A stretch of DNA of 64,000 nucleotides from Adiantum capillus-veneris (GCA_014529385.2 CM043952.1:156957057-157021056); one strand, 5' to 3'; numbered from the stretch's first letter, positions 34,464-46,727 are shown. Notes: generated by a model from the sequence alone, not told the origin. Translations and numbers: made by a program.

Positions 34464-36874
34464 TCATGAAGAATGATGCTGATTATTATATCGAGAGAGC
34501 CAAGTGAAAGGAGGGGGATCAGAGTCTCCTGCTCCTGCATTATAATGTTGTGTGCCTCCGCCTCCCGTCTCTGTCACATGACCGAATGGTGCCTGTAACT
34601 CATCGGGGAGGATATGGGATATAGCTGTATGACTATCTAGGAAAGCTGAGTGACCCTGATCGAACGCGTCCAGATACGCACTCAAGCTCTCTGATTTGAC
34701 TGAACCCGTCTCAATTATATTATGCAGAGAGTGTTGTGGATTGATGCCCATCGGCTGAAGATCAGTGCTTGGCGGCGCAGCTTGCAGTGGCTGCGTGCTT
34801 GGCGACAGATACTGCCTGTGGAGCTGCTGAGTGGCGGGGTCCCCGATATGTTGATGGGCTGATGCAGGTCCTAAAACAGCTGCACCCAAATGATAGAATG
34901 AGTCGGATGTAAAAGGGAACATAGACCTGCCTTGCATCTCCGGGTTAATGCTGTCACTGAAACTGGGGCTAATAAAACTACCAGCTCCTGCGCCGCCAGC
35001 TTGCTGCAGTACTGAATTATATCCAGGTGGCTGCCCCTGATCAGCGATAGGTCCGGTACTTCTGCACATGAATGAAGGAGCTGATACATGCAGCAGAGAA
35101 GCTCTGTAAACGTCTGTGCCGTAACTTGAGGGTGTTCCGTATGAGGAGCTCATTGGTGCCGTAGAAGCACCACCTGGGCGCTGTGCACTATCAATCTGCG
35201 CCGGCGAGGACCTGATCGACCAGCTTTCGAATATCCCAGCTGGTGCTGCAGCTTCTGGCCTTAAACCAAAGAGATACTGATTGCTTTCTCGGGCTACCTG
35301 ATGTCGGTGATCTTGCAGCAGGAGCTGCGCCAAATTAGCCCGCATGCTAGTGGCAGCTACGAACTGCTGTGGCGCAGGGTTTAAGGGCTGCAAGAAACGA
35401 GGATGAGAGAACGCGGAGTGCTGTACGTCTGGCTGCTGTAGAGGACGCTGCGCCCTGAAAGCGAAACTGCCACCAGCAGGCTGAGGCAGAGAATGACCTG
35501 TGCCTGAGCCTACGTTGTGTTGCGAGGAACGCTGTTGGTCGCCGATCAGGACATTACGGGGCAGTAGAGAATGAACTGTCGGTTGAAAGGAATGCTGACT
35601 ATACGCTCCTCCAGTACCTGCGCCGTGGGGGTGAGGCGGGCGAGGCTGCAAAAAGTGCTGCTGACTGTAGCCGTGTGGAGCCGCATAAACAGCGCCTGGT
35701 CTTGCCCCTGAACCGACGTATAGCCCCCTGCTGAAATTATAGCCGCTTGGTGCACTAGCTGTGGCTGCGGTAAAATGGGTAGCAGAATCTGCGAAGTTAA
35801 GCTTGGCTCTCGTGCCTCTAAAGCTGAGCGCCGCCTGATCGTAGGCTCGGGCGGCATCCTCTGCTGTTTCGAAAGTGCCCAGCCACACCCGCGCTGCCTT
35901 CCGCGGATCTCGGATCTCCGCCGCCCACTTTCCCCATGGCCGCTGCCGCACGCCTCTGTAGCGCCTCCTCTTGGGCGGTGGCTCTGTGGGCAGCCGTTCC
36001 CGACCTGGAGACCTCTTCACATCTTGATTTTCCTCTGCCCCCTCCTCCGGCTCCCGCCTCCCAGCGAACTCCATCCTCGACTCTGCCTGCTCTCGCTGTC
36101 CACTCCTTTCCTGCCTGCAATCTTCGACGCCCGCACCTGCTTCTGCAACCATCCATCACCCCTGTGAGCTCAATTAAAAGACGTTGAAATGACTTCATAA
36201 CAAAAAATTGTAAAAACAGCTCCCCCCGCACCTGCACAGCTCGCGGATTGTGTACTAGAAGATGGTTGATCCGAAGGCGCCGTCGAGCCAGAACTGAACC
36301 GTGTCATCAACGTGCTCGTATCCACGTCCTGGTCCGACGAAGGGCACGATCTAGGTGGATCAGAATAGCGGCCAGATCGCTGCCGAGGTGGCTGCTGTAG
36401 AAGCGAACTGCAGGGATTAGGGGCGTCTAGCTTCCAGCCTGGTCTTGCACCGGGCAAGCCTAACGAAGAATCTTCTTGAAGAAAGACAGGCTGCGCCGCG
36501 CTCAGTAACCATGGCTCTGATGCCCGTGCCATAGCAGCTCCCCGAACAGCAGGTGCGATCGATGTGCATATTGCTGTGGACGACAAAGAGAGAGAGGACG
36601 ATGAACCATGAGACACCATAGCCAGGGAAGCGACAGAAGCCAGAACAGACGGTCGGCCTGCAGGGAGAGCCAACGGCTGGAGTTGTGATGAAGGTGAAGG
36701 GGCGCCACCAGAAACGTGTGAGAGGGCAGAAACGATCGTGGACATTTCCGTTCGTGAATTCCTAGAGAAGGCCCCATTGGTAAAGCTTGAGATTTCCAGA
36801 TCTGACTCAGCCACTATCACATTGGTGTTGCCTGGCTCGAGCCCAGCGTCCTTATGCGCCACTTTGCAAGCCAC
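34464..36874 (-). CDS. AP2/ERF transcription factor, group X (ABR1-like), two visible exons
   Basis: A DNA-binding ethylene-response-factor protein, expected in the nucleus on GCC-box or related promoters. Exons are 36232-36874 and 34464-36142. The 89-nt intron (GT at 36231-36230, AG at 36144-36143, phase 1) joins them without breaking frame, giving 773 codons plus TGA. Exon 1 has CKVAHKD, like the group X N-terminal MCVxKVANQ motif, and [12 protein letters not shown] (about residues 43-54), like EMSAIVSALTHV of ABR1. The single AP2 domain (about residues 276-332) contains [18 protein letters not shown], with the Ala and Asp typical of ERFs, preceded by a basic PPPKRRR. The 440-residue tail is rich in Gln, Ser, His and Pro and unusually long. 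The start is unresolved: codon 36874 is GTG and the frame upstream has no ATG before a stop. TTTTCACAG ends at 36877, a plausible acceptor, so an upstream first exon is likely. Confidence 0.88.
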
Positions 36875-37497
36875 TACTGTGAAAATTTGATATCTAGAGT
36901 CTACTATAACCTTCTAGAAGCGTGTAAGTCAAATGAAGGCGCATGCGGACCCAGCAAGTAGCCAGAAAAGACATATTTGGGAGCATTGCGAGGCTTTGCT
37001 TGACGCGCAGCAACTTGCAGCAAGAGGCTGGGGGAGATAGCTTGATACCCACCCCAAAGATTAAGTGCAGCTCTAGTCAGGTGAGCTCCCGTCAGGCGTC
37101 CTCGTTTGCTAATTGTGGAAGTGACCCTGCGAGTGCGAGTACCATGCCTTCGTTGAGAGACTTTTAGTGTTAGCTTCCAAGATCGGTTGGCGGTCTCACA
37201 GAAGGAAGAGGCAAAACACGTGCGCCTCCATGAGTACAGGGCTTTAAACTGTTTGCAGGCCATCTCGAAAGATCCTGTGGAAGGAGGCGAGCGTTAACCG
37301 CCCTCGCCGGGCCGCTGGCAGAAAGGTGCACTAAAGGATACATGATCCTTGAAGGTGAATCGACTTGTCTATGGCGCTCTATTCCAATGAAATCAGCAAT
37401 TGCCTGGAGGACGGACAATCCCAGATCATAGATGATAGCATCACACACAGAGAGTCCAGCGACGTTCGGGCTGTGCGCACGCTTTCTTCCTCCGATG

Positions 37498-37680
37498 GAT
37501 ATATTTGTAGAGGACACTGCGCGGTGACCGCATCGCAACAAATTGTGGACCGACGCCCCTGCTGTATAATTACGTACTTTCTCGTACAGGGAACAGAACC
37601 GCAATGGGAACTTGGGCGGTTAGAGAAAGCGTCTGCCCACGTGGGCTCCACGTCAGCACCTATGCACACGGCACGTGGAT
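37498..37680 (-). promoter_or_regulatory. ACGT-core (G-box/ABRE) cluster upstream of the ERF gene
   Basis: Three ACGT boxes lie within 45 bp: a perfect 12-bp palindrome GCCCACGTGGGC (37635-37646), TCCACGTCAGC (37647-37657) and GCACGTGG (37671-37678). Another CACGTG is at 37217-37222. On the minus strand a TATA-like AAATATATCC lies at about 37498-37507, 130-180 bp downstream of the cluster. bZIP factors of the ABA and light pathways bind such boxes, and ABR1-type genes are known to be ABA responsive. That this cluster drives the ERF gene is inferred from position. Confidence 0.5.
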
Positions 37681-37729
37681 CGTCAAAAGAGAATTTCTGA
37701 AAGTCAAACTTTGCGTCTACCACCTACTG

Positions 37730-37830
37730 TAAGAGAATCACCAGTGATGACATCAAAAGAGAGAGAGAGAGAGAGAGAAAGAGAATCACCAGTGATGACA
37801 TCAAGAGAGAGAGAGAGAGAGAGAGCGCGA
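37730..37830. repeat. Direct repeat with GA tracts
   Basis: GAATCACCAGTGATGACATCAA followed by a (GA)n run occurs twice in tandem (about 37735 and 37784). CACCAGTG/CACTGGTG gives each copy a small internal symmetry. It lies upstream of the ERF promoter region. Confidence 0.85.
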
Positions 37831-37839
37831 GAAAAGGGA

Positions 37840-38690
37840 GGCCTGGGAGGGGGAAAGAGACTCGTGCGCGCAAAGACATATCAAATCTTTGCTAGCTTTT
37901 CTCATCCGAGGCTCCGACACTGCCGTATATTTCTTCCAAGTTCAAAGGCTCCCATCAGCCTGCGCGCCACGTCGTGTTTGAGAAAAAATAAACTCTCTTT
38001 TGAAGGTTCCACAACAACTTTAAGGCTGCCATTTTAGCTCCATAAGACAAGCAAAAAGTGTACACTGCTTAGGCTCTCATCTTGTTTCTTGGTCACCTCG
38101 AGGCTCGCAGAAAGCATGCTTTGCTTGAGGGTCCAAGGTAGCCTAGTTTATGATAAAAAAGTTAGAGCTGCGTCCCGTTGAAGACCTACAAAGCATAGAG
38201 TACGAAGACGCACACACTGCACGCACTACAAAAAAATGCAAAACAAATTTAAGTTTGTTGAGCATACAACGGGACGAAGCCTCATTTACTGCAGACCTAT
38301 GCATTGTATGCCCCTCATGCGTCAAGTGGGACGCAGCTAGAACCCATCTAGGCGTGCCAATTTGTTCAGACTAGATTTCCCATTCAACATTGAGGTTAAG
38401 ACAGGCCTTTTGAGGTCATTGTCCCACATACTGCTCATAAAGAATATTTGCTACTCAAATTTTCCATCAAACGACATGGATGACATAGGTGAATTGGAGA
38501 GCTTGAGAAATGGAGAATAGTCCGAGTGTATTAGTTTATTTGTCTAGGTGGAATACATTTGCAACTAGTTTTGCTCTCCCCATGCCAAGTTCTCTTGCAT
38601 GAAATTCCTATCATGCTCTTGTGCACGCTTGTGAAATTATAGTCTTTGTTCTGAAAGAGAAACACTAACAATCAATTGTTGGTTGGAACT

Positions 38691-38733
<43 letters not shown>

Positions 38734-39337
38734 ATATATCTTCTTACTTCATTTTAAACATGTTTTTGAAGCAAGGTGACTCCTCGTATGCAATAAGCAT
38801 GATATCTTAAAATTGCAAGGGACGCTATCTCCAATCGTTAAAGTGTTTATAAACCTGGTCCATGGCACTTTATTGCTCTATTTGCCTTTTTAAATAATAT
38901 ATCAAAGACACTAATTGTTTCTTTGTAGAAAGCAAGAATGGCTAAGAGACCACCCACACACATGATTCTTTTAGAAAAACATTTTCTTGGCCTTGAATTT
39001 CAAGGTCAAGCTAATGAGACAACCAAGATTCATGCCAAAATCTCAGTATTTACCAAGATTTTTAACTAAAATTTCCAGTCTTTTACCTAGAAAATTAAGT
39101 TCAAAGTGGAATTTCTCATTGCCAACCAAGTAATTTAAAGACTACAACCCCGGATATGTGAGCATTGACTCTTTTTTGTTGCTTTTTCTACTAACCATGC
39201 TTTTGCAGCAAGGTGATTTATAGTATATGATACCATGTCATATTTTGAATGTTGAATCTGTAATCCTTTTAAAAAGTTCATAAATAACATGGTCTTTTCT
39301 CATCACTTCAGTGATCCAAAAGAATTGTCAGAGACCT
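37840..39337. other. Intergenic spacer with GA microsatellite
   Basis: No gene that I can support; the frame at 38150-38374 has no recognised family. A (GA)n tract runs 38695-38731. The interval separates the ERF gene from the gypsy nest. Confidence 0.5.
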
Positions 39338-40876
39338 TGTCATAAAATTTAATATCTAACCAACCCAAATGATTTTTTCATATTAAACTGCTTATTTAAT
39401 GTGAGGGAATAAACGGGAACAAGGGTTAGAATATATATAGACATGTGCTTACAAATCTATCTCAACACGGGGCCAATGGTAAAGGGGTCAAAATGAGAGA
39501 TGGTCTATCAAAGAGAAAGGGTAGCCAATGGAGCTTAAAGACCTTCAGGTTAGCTTCATTGAAGACCTCCAAAGGTTAGTGTTAAAAGTCCTTTGACCTT
39601 AGGTAAGCTAGGGATGTGCTTGAGGTGGGAACCCAGCCCCCACACTTGAGGTGCTTGTCGTGCTTGCTGACTAAGATTCTTGAGGTGCTTGTCATGCTTG
39701 CCGACTAGGGAGCTTGAGGTACTTGTGGAAACGCTACCCAAGCTTGAGGTGCTTTGTCATGCTTGCTGACTAAAGTGCTTGTGTTCCAAAAGTCAACGAA
39801 ATCCCTACAAAGGAAGGGGCGAGCCCTAAAGCTAGGGGGATGAGACAGAGAACACACACACACAAGGTAAGCCCAAGCCTCAAGAGGCAGCAAGGACACA
39901 TGTCCAGACCCTACCTATGTTGCCCTCATGATGTGCCTAAAGCCTATTGGTTGGCCTCCCAAGGGGTCCAATGATAGATTAATTCAATTAATTGTTTTTG
40001 CATTTATTAAGTCCTCTCTCTCAAAGGGGAAAGGGGGACACTTGTCCCAAGGCTACCCTTGCTGCTTGATATGCAGTTGCATGTGTTTGGTTAGGCTTGT
40101 AGGGGTCCAATGAGCTTCCATGTTGAGCTAGAAGAGGGGGTTGACCAAAGCAAGAAGGGGGGTTTCTTTGGGGGTATACTCTCCCACACACACTCACACA
40201 CTCTCTCATTGTGTGAAGTGAAAAGTGCAAGAACTCCTTCTCCTTCTCCAAGCTTGTTGAGGAGTTGAGAGTCTACACCAACACTCTTGGCTATGGAATG
40301 CAAAACCAACCAAGAGCCATGCTTCAATGCTTAAGCTTTCCATCTTATCCATCTTCATTACTATGTTAGCAAGAAGAGTGATGATAAGTGAGGAACTATT
40401 TCTTTCTCCTATGAATGTTTCTTCTTCCGCTTCCCTACCCTCATTCCCCGCTAGCTCTCTCCACCTTTGAAGGTGTTTGAGGCCTTGGGACCAAGGCTGG
40501 GGATAGTTAATGCTTTTGCCAAAGTTTATGTTATGCTCGTGATGCATGAAGCTTTCCATCTTCATTGCATCACCTAGGTCACAAGGAACACAAAGATTGT
40601 ATTGCACCAAGTCTCTCTTGATGGGAGAACATATAATACAAAAACCTATTGAAGGGGGACTGGCTCCACATAAATCTAGTCCTAAGCTGTTTTCATGTTC
40701 TCTAAACTCTCTATCTTGCAAAAGTATTGTTCATGCCAAGTTAATTAAGTACTATGATTATGTTGCTACCATCAATTAAGAGCACCCTCTATGTTCTCAA
40801 AGTAGCCTCGCAAGAATGTTATCTTTAATTCTTTTAATTCCGCTATTCTCAAAGTTCATAGGCCATTTCCATTACA
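39338..40876 (+). repeat. 5' LTR and primer site of gypsy G2
   Basis: The LTR starts TGTCATAAAATTTAATATC and ends CCATTACA, 1539 bp. The following TTGGAATGAGAGC (40877-40889) differs at two positions from the initiator-Met primer site TTGGTATCAGAGC. The LTR contains an ACACAC run (39850-39864) and several GCTTGAGGTGCTTGTCGTGCTTG-like internal repeats at 39640-39780. Confidence 0.85.
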
Positions 40877-41290
40877 TTGGAATGAGAGCATTTGGTTTCT
40901 CTTTTCTTGCTTAAGAAGTGAGGTCCTTAAGTAACGTATTAATGGTTGATTTTGTTAATTATATTAGTGGAAGTGGAAATGGGATCTATTATCGGTTTTG
41001 TTGAGCCCACTATGTGGGATATGGTGCACACCTCGGGAGCTTTGGTCTTAATAATGGGGTCTTTTCAAAATTGTCTACGGCTTAACCATTATTGAGCCAT
41101 AAAAAGTCTAAAAGGAGCTATCCCTTAGCAATTCTGCAATATTTTACCCACTCCGCTACTCTCTATAATTAACCAATTGGAGCCGTGGGTGTAGATTCTT
41201 AAGTGCTAATTTTCAAAGGCCAAGAGGAGTAGCAACTAAGGTTTTGAATTTCCAAAAAATACACTAAGTAAACACCCAAATTCTATTAAC

Positions 41291-43047
41291 ATGACTGACA
41301 ATAACCAAGAGAATAGAATGAACATTGATAAGTTTGATTTTGCACATGAAGGTGCTAATAATGATGCCCCCATGTTTGTCAATTCTCTTCTTAGTAGGTT
41401 CCAGCAAGCTATGGGCAACCCTGCTTTGCAAGCCAAAGTTACTCACCAACTTCGCGCTTATGGGATTTCTCTTCCTCTCCAAGAGGAGAGAGAGCTTAGG
41501 AGGATTCTTGATGAGACCCCCAAAACAAGGCTCTCTCCCATCCCGGGGAGATCACCTAATAAAAAGTAACCTATCAGTGAGTTCAATAGAAGGGTATTTA
41601 AAGTTCTTGAAACTTACATAAATATATATACAGAAGGGAATTATTTTTTCAAATTTGAAAAAAACTTATAGATTATAAAAGAAAAGGGTAAATTATATTC
41701 CTAACAAAACTTACAGATAAGGGGTTTTACAAATGTCTTGAACGTACGTGATATGGTAGTTTTACACATAGGAACCCCCCGAGTCTCCCATACGAGAGGA
41801 GGAGTCCAAAGAACGAGAACGTAATGAATTCCTAAGTTTCTCTGAAGATCTGGCTCCGCGAAGACGGCGGTCTAGACGGTTGCCAACTCCTCCCAAGAGG
41901 AAATGGTCAACCTACAACCCTTCTCCTCGCTGAAAGGGAAGAGAGGAAACAAAGGAAGAAAAGGGCAAGAAAGAGGTCACCCTCTTCTCCTTCTTCTTCA
42001 CCTTTCTCCTCTTCTGACGAAAGCTATGGCTATTCTTCTAGAGAATACAAGAGAGGAGGACATCGAAAATCTTACCTTGCATGGCGAAGGTCCCAAAATC
42101 TCAAGAAGTTCAAAGAGGGAGGACAAAGTATCTCTTTTCTCACCTATGATGGCATCTTTTGTGCTACCGACAAAGTATTGGCCTTCATCCAACAATTTGA
42201 TGTGGCATTTGGAGATGAGGATTTCCGAAGAGAGTCCTCCAAGCGACGCCATGTAGCTATGCATTTTTAGAAATTGGCTCGTCAATGATGGGCTATCCTT
42301 CCTAGCAATGGCGAAGCCCCAAAGACATGGAAAACTCTACGAGTTTCCATCATGAAGAAATTTCTTCCAAGCGATACAAAGGAAAAAGTGCTTATCGAAT
42401 GGCAAAGTTTGAAGCTTCTCTCCCATGAGTCTATTTACAAATATGTGGACAAGTTTTTGGATTTACATCTCAAGGCTACTGTATTTCAAAAGATAGACTT
42501 CACTGAGCAAAAGCAACAATTTTGTGCGGGATTACCTAAAGGGATGGTCGAGTATGTCAACTCTCGATGGCCTGGTGGAAAAGTTTTGAGATTTACATCT
42601 CAAGCTACTGTCTTTCAAAAGACAGACTTCGCTGAGCAAAAGCAACAATTTTGTGAGGGATTACCTGTAGAGATGGCCAAGTATGTCAACTCCAACGGCC
42701 TGGTTCTATCACCAAAGTAATCCACCACACCATGGTTGCTTCGTGCATCAATTTCCAACAAGGGGCTAGATGGAATGTCAAGCCCATGGAAAACAAAGAC
42801 AAGAGTGATGCAAAGGGGAAAACCAATGCCCAAAATTCTTCCCAAGGCAATTCCAACAACAACAACAACAACAATCCGTCCAAGGATAAGGGAGTTTACA
42901 AAGGTAAAAACAAATTCTCTCCTGAAGAGCTTGAAGCTTTTGGCAAGGACCATAAATGTCTTAAGTTTGGGGAGCAAGGACATGGCTATCGTTCTTGCCC
43001 CAAGAGAAATGCCCGCAATGAGACTCCTAGAGCTTCCACTATCTAAG
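41291..43047 (+). pseudogene. Gypsy G2 gag remnant
   Basis: It begins MTDNNQENRMNIDKFDFAHE. After an insertion, a basic Arg-Ser region and the retrotransposon gag core follow (FCATDKVLAFIQQFDVAFGDEDF-like, then MKKFLPSDTKEKVLIEWQSL at 42352). A 130-bp tandem duplication repeats the segment TVFQKxDFxEQKQQFCxGLP (42461 and 42591). The knuckle reads CLKFGEQGHGYRSC (about 42955): the second zinc Cys is Phe. Frameshifts and stops split the frame. Gag would form the particle; this copy cannot. Confidence 0.85.
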
Positions 43048-43109
43048 CTCCAAAAGAGGACACTCATTGCAAAGGATCATATCTCTTCTATGCTTGAAGA
43101 AAGGTAAGG

Positions 43110-43512
43110 GATCTTGATGCCTTCATCGTGTTTGACCCTGGCTCTACTCACAACTTCATATCAATGGAGATGGGAGATACTGTAACGGGCCGACACCGCT
43201 TTCAAGGAACAACAAGCCTCCGTGACTCCCTTGATGGGGAGGTTGAGGCTTCATGTCCAAATCTATGTCGACAAAGAAGACTTTGTCATCTCTTCTCTCC
43301 AACATGAGTATGCTATCCTAGGGGCACCATGGTTCAACTGCATGACTGCCAACATGAAGTTCCCTGAAAGGAGAATCTACTTCATCTACAAGGGAAAGAG
43401 CATGTATATAGATGCTAATGAGTCTGGTTGTACTATACCACTTGTAAATCCTCCTGCTTTTGATAAATCAATGAAAAGCTCAGTTTCAACGTACATGATT
43501 TTTGTCAAATAG
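43110..43512 (+). pseudogene. Gypsy G2 aspartic protease remnant
   Basis: IVFDPGSTHNFIS (about 43123-43160) is the retropepsin active-site region, with DPG in place of DSG. The downstream frame (43222-43512) has YAILGAPWFNCMTANMKFP, the usual ILGxxW block. A frameshift separates the two. Confidence 0.75.
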
Positions 43513-44076
43513 TCCCTAAAAGATCCTAATGTTTCATCAACTGTAAATGGTAGGAATCAAGAAGAGTTAGAGTTGTCTAATTTTCTAAAAGGATTCCACG
43601 ATGTGTTCATTGATGATATCCCTATGGACTTACCTCCAAAACGAGGGGATGATGACCATCGAATCATTAGGAAAAATATGAACCCCTACGGGGCCTTGTA
43701 AGAGCAACCAATCATATTTTAGTCAACAATAGGACATAACAGGGGAGGCATGGATAGCCCATATCTACGTACCTCAAAATTGTATCATGTAACATATCTA
43801 TGGAAAGAGCTCGGCAATGCAATCCAAATGCACTATTGTCTGTTAAATTTGAAGTTAAAATGCTCAAGTTATGGCCATTCAAAAAATAAATAAAAATTGG
43901 TGGGACAGTGGCCACAAGACCCCTCTCATTGGTATAGAGAGCATATTCCAAAAGAATATTTGAATCGAAAGGGCCCTTTTGGGGTTCACATTTTCCCTAA
44001 TGTTGAGCTCCTACTAGGAAGCTGACCGCCTAACAAGCCTCCTTATCGAGTTTCCCTAGCTCAACAAGAGGAGATC

Positions 44077-44760
44077 ATGAGGCAAGTACAAGAATTGGTA
44101 GACAAAGGGATGGTGAGGCCTAGCTCCTCTCCCTTTTGTTCTCTAGTCCATTTAGTGAAAAAGAAAGATGGTACATACCGCATGTGTGTGGACTATCGAG
44201 TACTAAACCATATCATTATCAAAAACAGATTTCCCGTGCCTCAGGTAGAAGATCTGTTTGATAAACTACAAGGCTCTACCTTCTTCAGTAGGATTGACCT
44301 TAAAAGTGGCTATCATCAAATAAGGAAAGTGGATGACGATATCATAAAGACCGCGTTTCGTACAACGTTTGGCCTTCATGAATATCTAGTCATTCCTTTT
44401 GGCTTGACTAATGCATCACCCATGTTCAATTGTCTAATGGAGAAAATCTTTAGACCCTACCGCAAATTCACTGGTTGATGAGCCGAAGGGTCAATACGAT
44501 GAATGGGTCTTAGGCATTTATGATAAAGAGATTTTAGTCGTTCTACATGCCCTAGACACGTCACACATGGAAGCACTATCTATTGGGGACCCTATTTATT
44601 CTACAAACAGGCCATCAAAGTCTCAAGTACTTCATGACACAAACCAAGCTTTCCGACAAACAAATGAGGTGGGCAAATTTTCTTGCGCAATTTTATTTTC
44701 ATATTGCTCACGTTGCTAGTAAGCACAATCAAGTGGCCGATGCACTTGCACGATGACCAA
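44077..44760 (+). pseudogene. Gypsy G2 RT-RNase H fusion lacking the catalytic RT half
   Basis: RT fingers and palm start are clear (VRPSSSPFCSLVHLVKKKDG, MCVDYRVLNHIIIKNRFPVP, FFSRIDLKSGYHQI, PFGLTNASPMFNCLMEKIFRPY) and retain the first catalytic Asp (RIDLKSG). The frame then stops at 44476, where a LDDILIYS-type motif is expected. The text resumes inside RNase H (LGIYDKEILVVLHALD, then TGHQSLKYFMTQTKLSDKQMRWANFL in another frame). The YxDD box and connecting region are deleted, so no activity is possible. Confidence 0.88.
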
Positions 44761-44769
44761 AAGTTAATG

Positions 44770-45690
44770 TGGTGTCTATAGATGAGTATGCTACTAAACC
44801 TGACTTTAGAGACATAATGTTAGCCCTTTCTTTGGGGAAGAGAGAGGAACCATTCACCTTGCAGGATGGTTATATTCTCCACGGAAATAGGCTATGTGTT
44901 ACGCACTTCCTTCGTGAGAAATTCATGTATGTATGTTACAGAAGTAGATCAACGCTTATAGTGGGAAAGTACTTACCTCTTGTAGAGTACGCGTTCAATA
45001 ATATTGTACATACTTCTACGGAAAAACGACCTTTTGAAATCAAAGGGAAGACCTAAAAGCCCCTTGCTACTTAAAGTACATGGGAAGATCTTCGATGCCG
45101 ATGAGTATAGCCGTGACCTACAGGAATCTTTTCAAAAGATTAAGGAGGCTATATCCATCTCTCAACAAAGGCAAAAAGCTATTGGCTGACAAGCACATAA
45201 GGGACTTAATGTTCAAAGAAAATGATTGGGTCTTAGTTAAGTTTCCCAAGGCTCAATTGAGGCAAACGACGGGGAAAACTCCTATGGCCATCAAAAGTAT
45301 TATGCTAAACTAGCAACAAGATACTATGGTCCTTTTCAAATTTTAAAGCCAATCAATGAGATGGGTTATCAACTTAGATTGCCCAACCATTGGCTCATAC
45401 ACATTGCTTTTCAGGTGAGCCTACTTAAGCTCTACAAAGGAGAGCCACCAAGTGAATCAATTATTGAAGACCCTCTCAAAATCGAAGACCAAGAAGAGGT
45501 GCTATAACCCGAAGCTATCCATCGGCATGAAGACAAGGTACAATGTCGACATGGTAAGATTATCCGATGGTATCTTATTAATTTCAAAAATTATCCTTTC
45601 GAAGATGCTAGATGGATGAATGGAATACAGCTTAAGGATAGTATGAACCTTGTCAATCCTTACAATGCTACATTAGAGTAAGCAAATGTA
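44770..45690 (+). pseudogene. Gypsy G2 integrase tail and chromodomain
   Basis: An N-terminal scrap (YILHGNRLCVTHFLREKFM, about 44870-44925) jumps directly to the end of the integrase core (VGKYLPLVEYAFNNIVHTS), so the whole DDE core seen in G1 is missing. The C-terminal part (KGRPKSPLLLKVHGKIFDADEYSRDL; PNHWLIHIAFQVSLLKLY) leads to a chromodomain-like RHGKIIRWYLINFKNYPFED (about 45545-45605) and a stop near 45680. Confidence 0.85.
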
Positions 45691-45955
45691 CAAATTTCTT
45701 TCAAATGACCAATGTTTTTGTCTTATAAGACTAATTCTCTTTTTATTGTGCACAAATTTAAATAGTATGCATGCTTAGAATCATGTTTGTGTCTCTCAAA
45801 CACCAAGTAGACCAAATGGATTAGTCATCCATCTTGGAAAGATGTCGTAGGGTAAAAAGGGATCCTCTACTCGCTAAGAAACATTGACTAATGACTAAGG
45901 CTTTATCTCTTCTACCTCATAGTCGAGGACGGCTATGATTTCAAGAGAGAGGTAA

Positions 45956-46085
45956 TGTCATAAAATCTAATATCTAACCAACCCAAAGGATTTTCTCATA
46001 TTAAATTGATCATTTAATGTGGGGAAATAAAATGGAATAAGGGTTAGAATATAGACATGTGCTTACAGATCTATCTCAACATAGG
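45956..46085 (+). repeat. Truncated 3' LTR of gypsy G2
   Basis: AAGAGAGAGGTAA (polypurine tract) is followed by TGTCATAAAATCTAATATC and about 130 bp of LTR up to CTATCTCAACATAGGGCCAATAGTAA. The sequence then abruptly becomes RNase H of a different gypsy family: a recombination or insertion junction near 46085-46095. Confidence 0.85.
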
Positions 46086-46727
46086 GCCAATAGTAATAAG
46101 ATATTCCATGTACATGTAGATGCGTCCAATTTTGCTATTGGATGTATATTGGCCCAACCAGGGGAAGGAAAACTATATTTTCCGATATCTTGTTCCAATA
46201 GACAATTAAACACTGCTGAGAAAAAATACACGAACACTGAGAGAGGGAGGGATTAGGAATGATCTATACAGTCAAGAAGTATAGACATTACCTATTAGCA
46301 AACAAGTTTGTGTTCTTTGTGGACCACCAAGCCCTACTCTATCTAGTGAACCAACCATGCAATACATAACAAATAGTGAGATGGTTCATTATTCTCCTGG
46401 ATTTTGACTTCACGATGGTAGTTAATAAAGGGACCACGCATCAAAGGGATGATCATCTATCAAGAGTTGTGTTAGGGGAATCACCAACAGGAGTCAATGA
46501 TGACATGCCAGATCATTACCTGTTTTCAATCATGATGCCTAGATGGTCGGAGAACTTAGTTTCTTTCATGAACATAGCTCAAGTAGATTCCCAAATACCT
46601 CTTCCATTGATCTCTAGGTTAATTGAACAATCTGCTATGTATCAATTTCTAGTAGGATGATTAAATCAATGGAATAGGGATGGAATATTACTTCTATGTA
46701 TCAACCCCAAGGAACAAGACCAATGCT
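46086..46727 (+). pseudogene. Gypsy G3 RNase H remnant
   Basis: HVHVDASNFAIGCILAQPG (about 46101) and RQLNTAEKKYTNTERG match the RNase H of a gypsy family distinct from G1/G2. FFVDHQALLYLVNQPC, WFIILLDFDFTMVV and KGTTHQRDDHLSRV follow, with stops and shifts. The linker towards integrase (SAMYQFLVG, NRDGILLLCINPKEQD) ends at about 46727. The expected continuation (GEHFSSDPTARAILMAG) is found only at about 59488, so some 12.7 kb sits inside this pol gene. Confidence 0.85.

Larger units (their letters stand above)
39338..46085 (+). mobile_element. Ty3/gypsy chromovirus-like element, deleted copy G2
   Basis: 5' LTR (39338-40876), primer site (40877-40889), gag, protease, half an RT, RNase H, integrase tail, chromodomain, polypurine tract and the first ~130 bp of a 3' LTR (45956-46085), where the sequence switches to another gypsy family. 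The order and sequence match copy G1 at 1-2577. Large internal deletions remove the RT catalytic half and most of integrase. Two short foreign pieces seem inserted (about 41570-41760 and 43680-43980). Confidence 0.88.

Noticed and set aside
35775-36187. Plus-strand ORFs opposite the AP2 domain
   Set aside because: Antisense shadows of a G+C-rich, codon-biased exon.
36874-36874. GTG at the start of the ERF exon as a translation start
   Set aside because: Plant nuclear genes rarely start at GTG, and a good 3' splice site (TTTTCACAG, ending at 36877 on the minus strand) lies directly before it. An upstream exon is more likely.
36904-37263. Minus-strand ORF beginning MACKQF upstream of the ERF gene
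   Set aside because: Its start resembles the ERF exon (ACK) by chance or local repetition, but the rest has no ERF motif. It may be untranslated leader or promoter.
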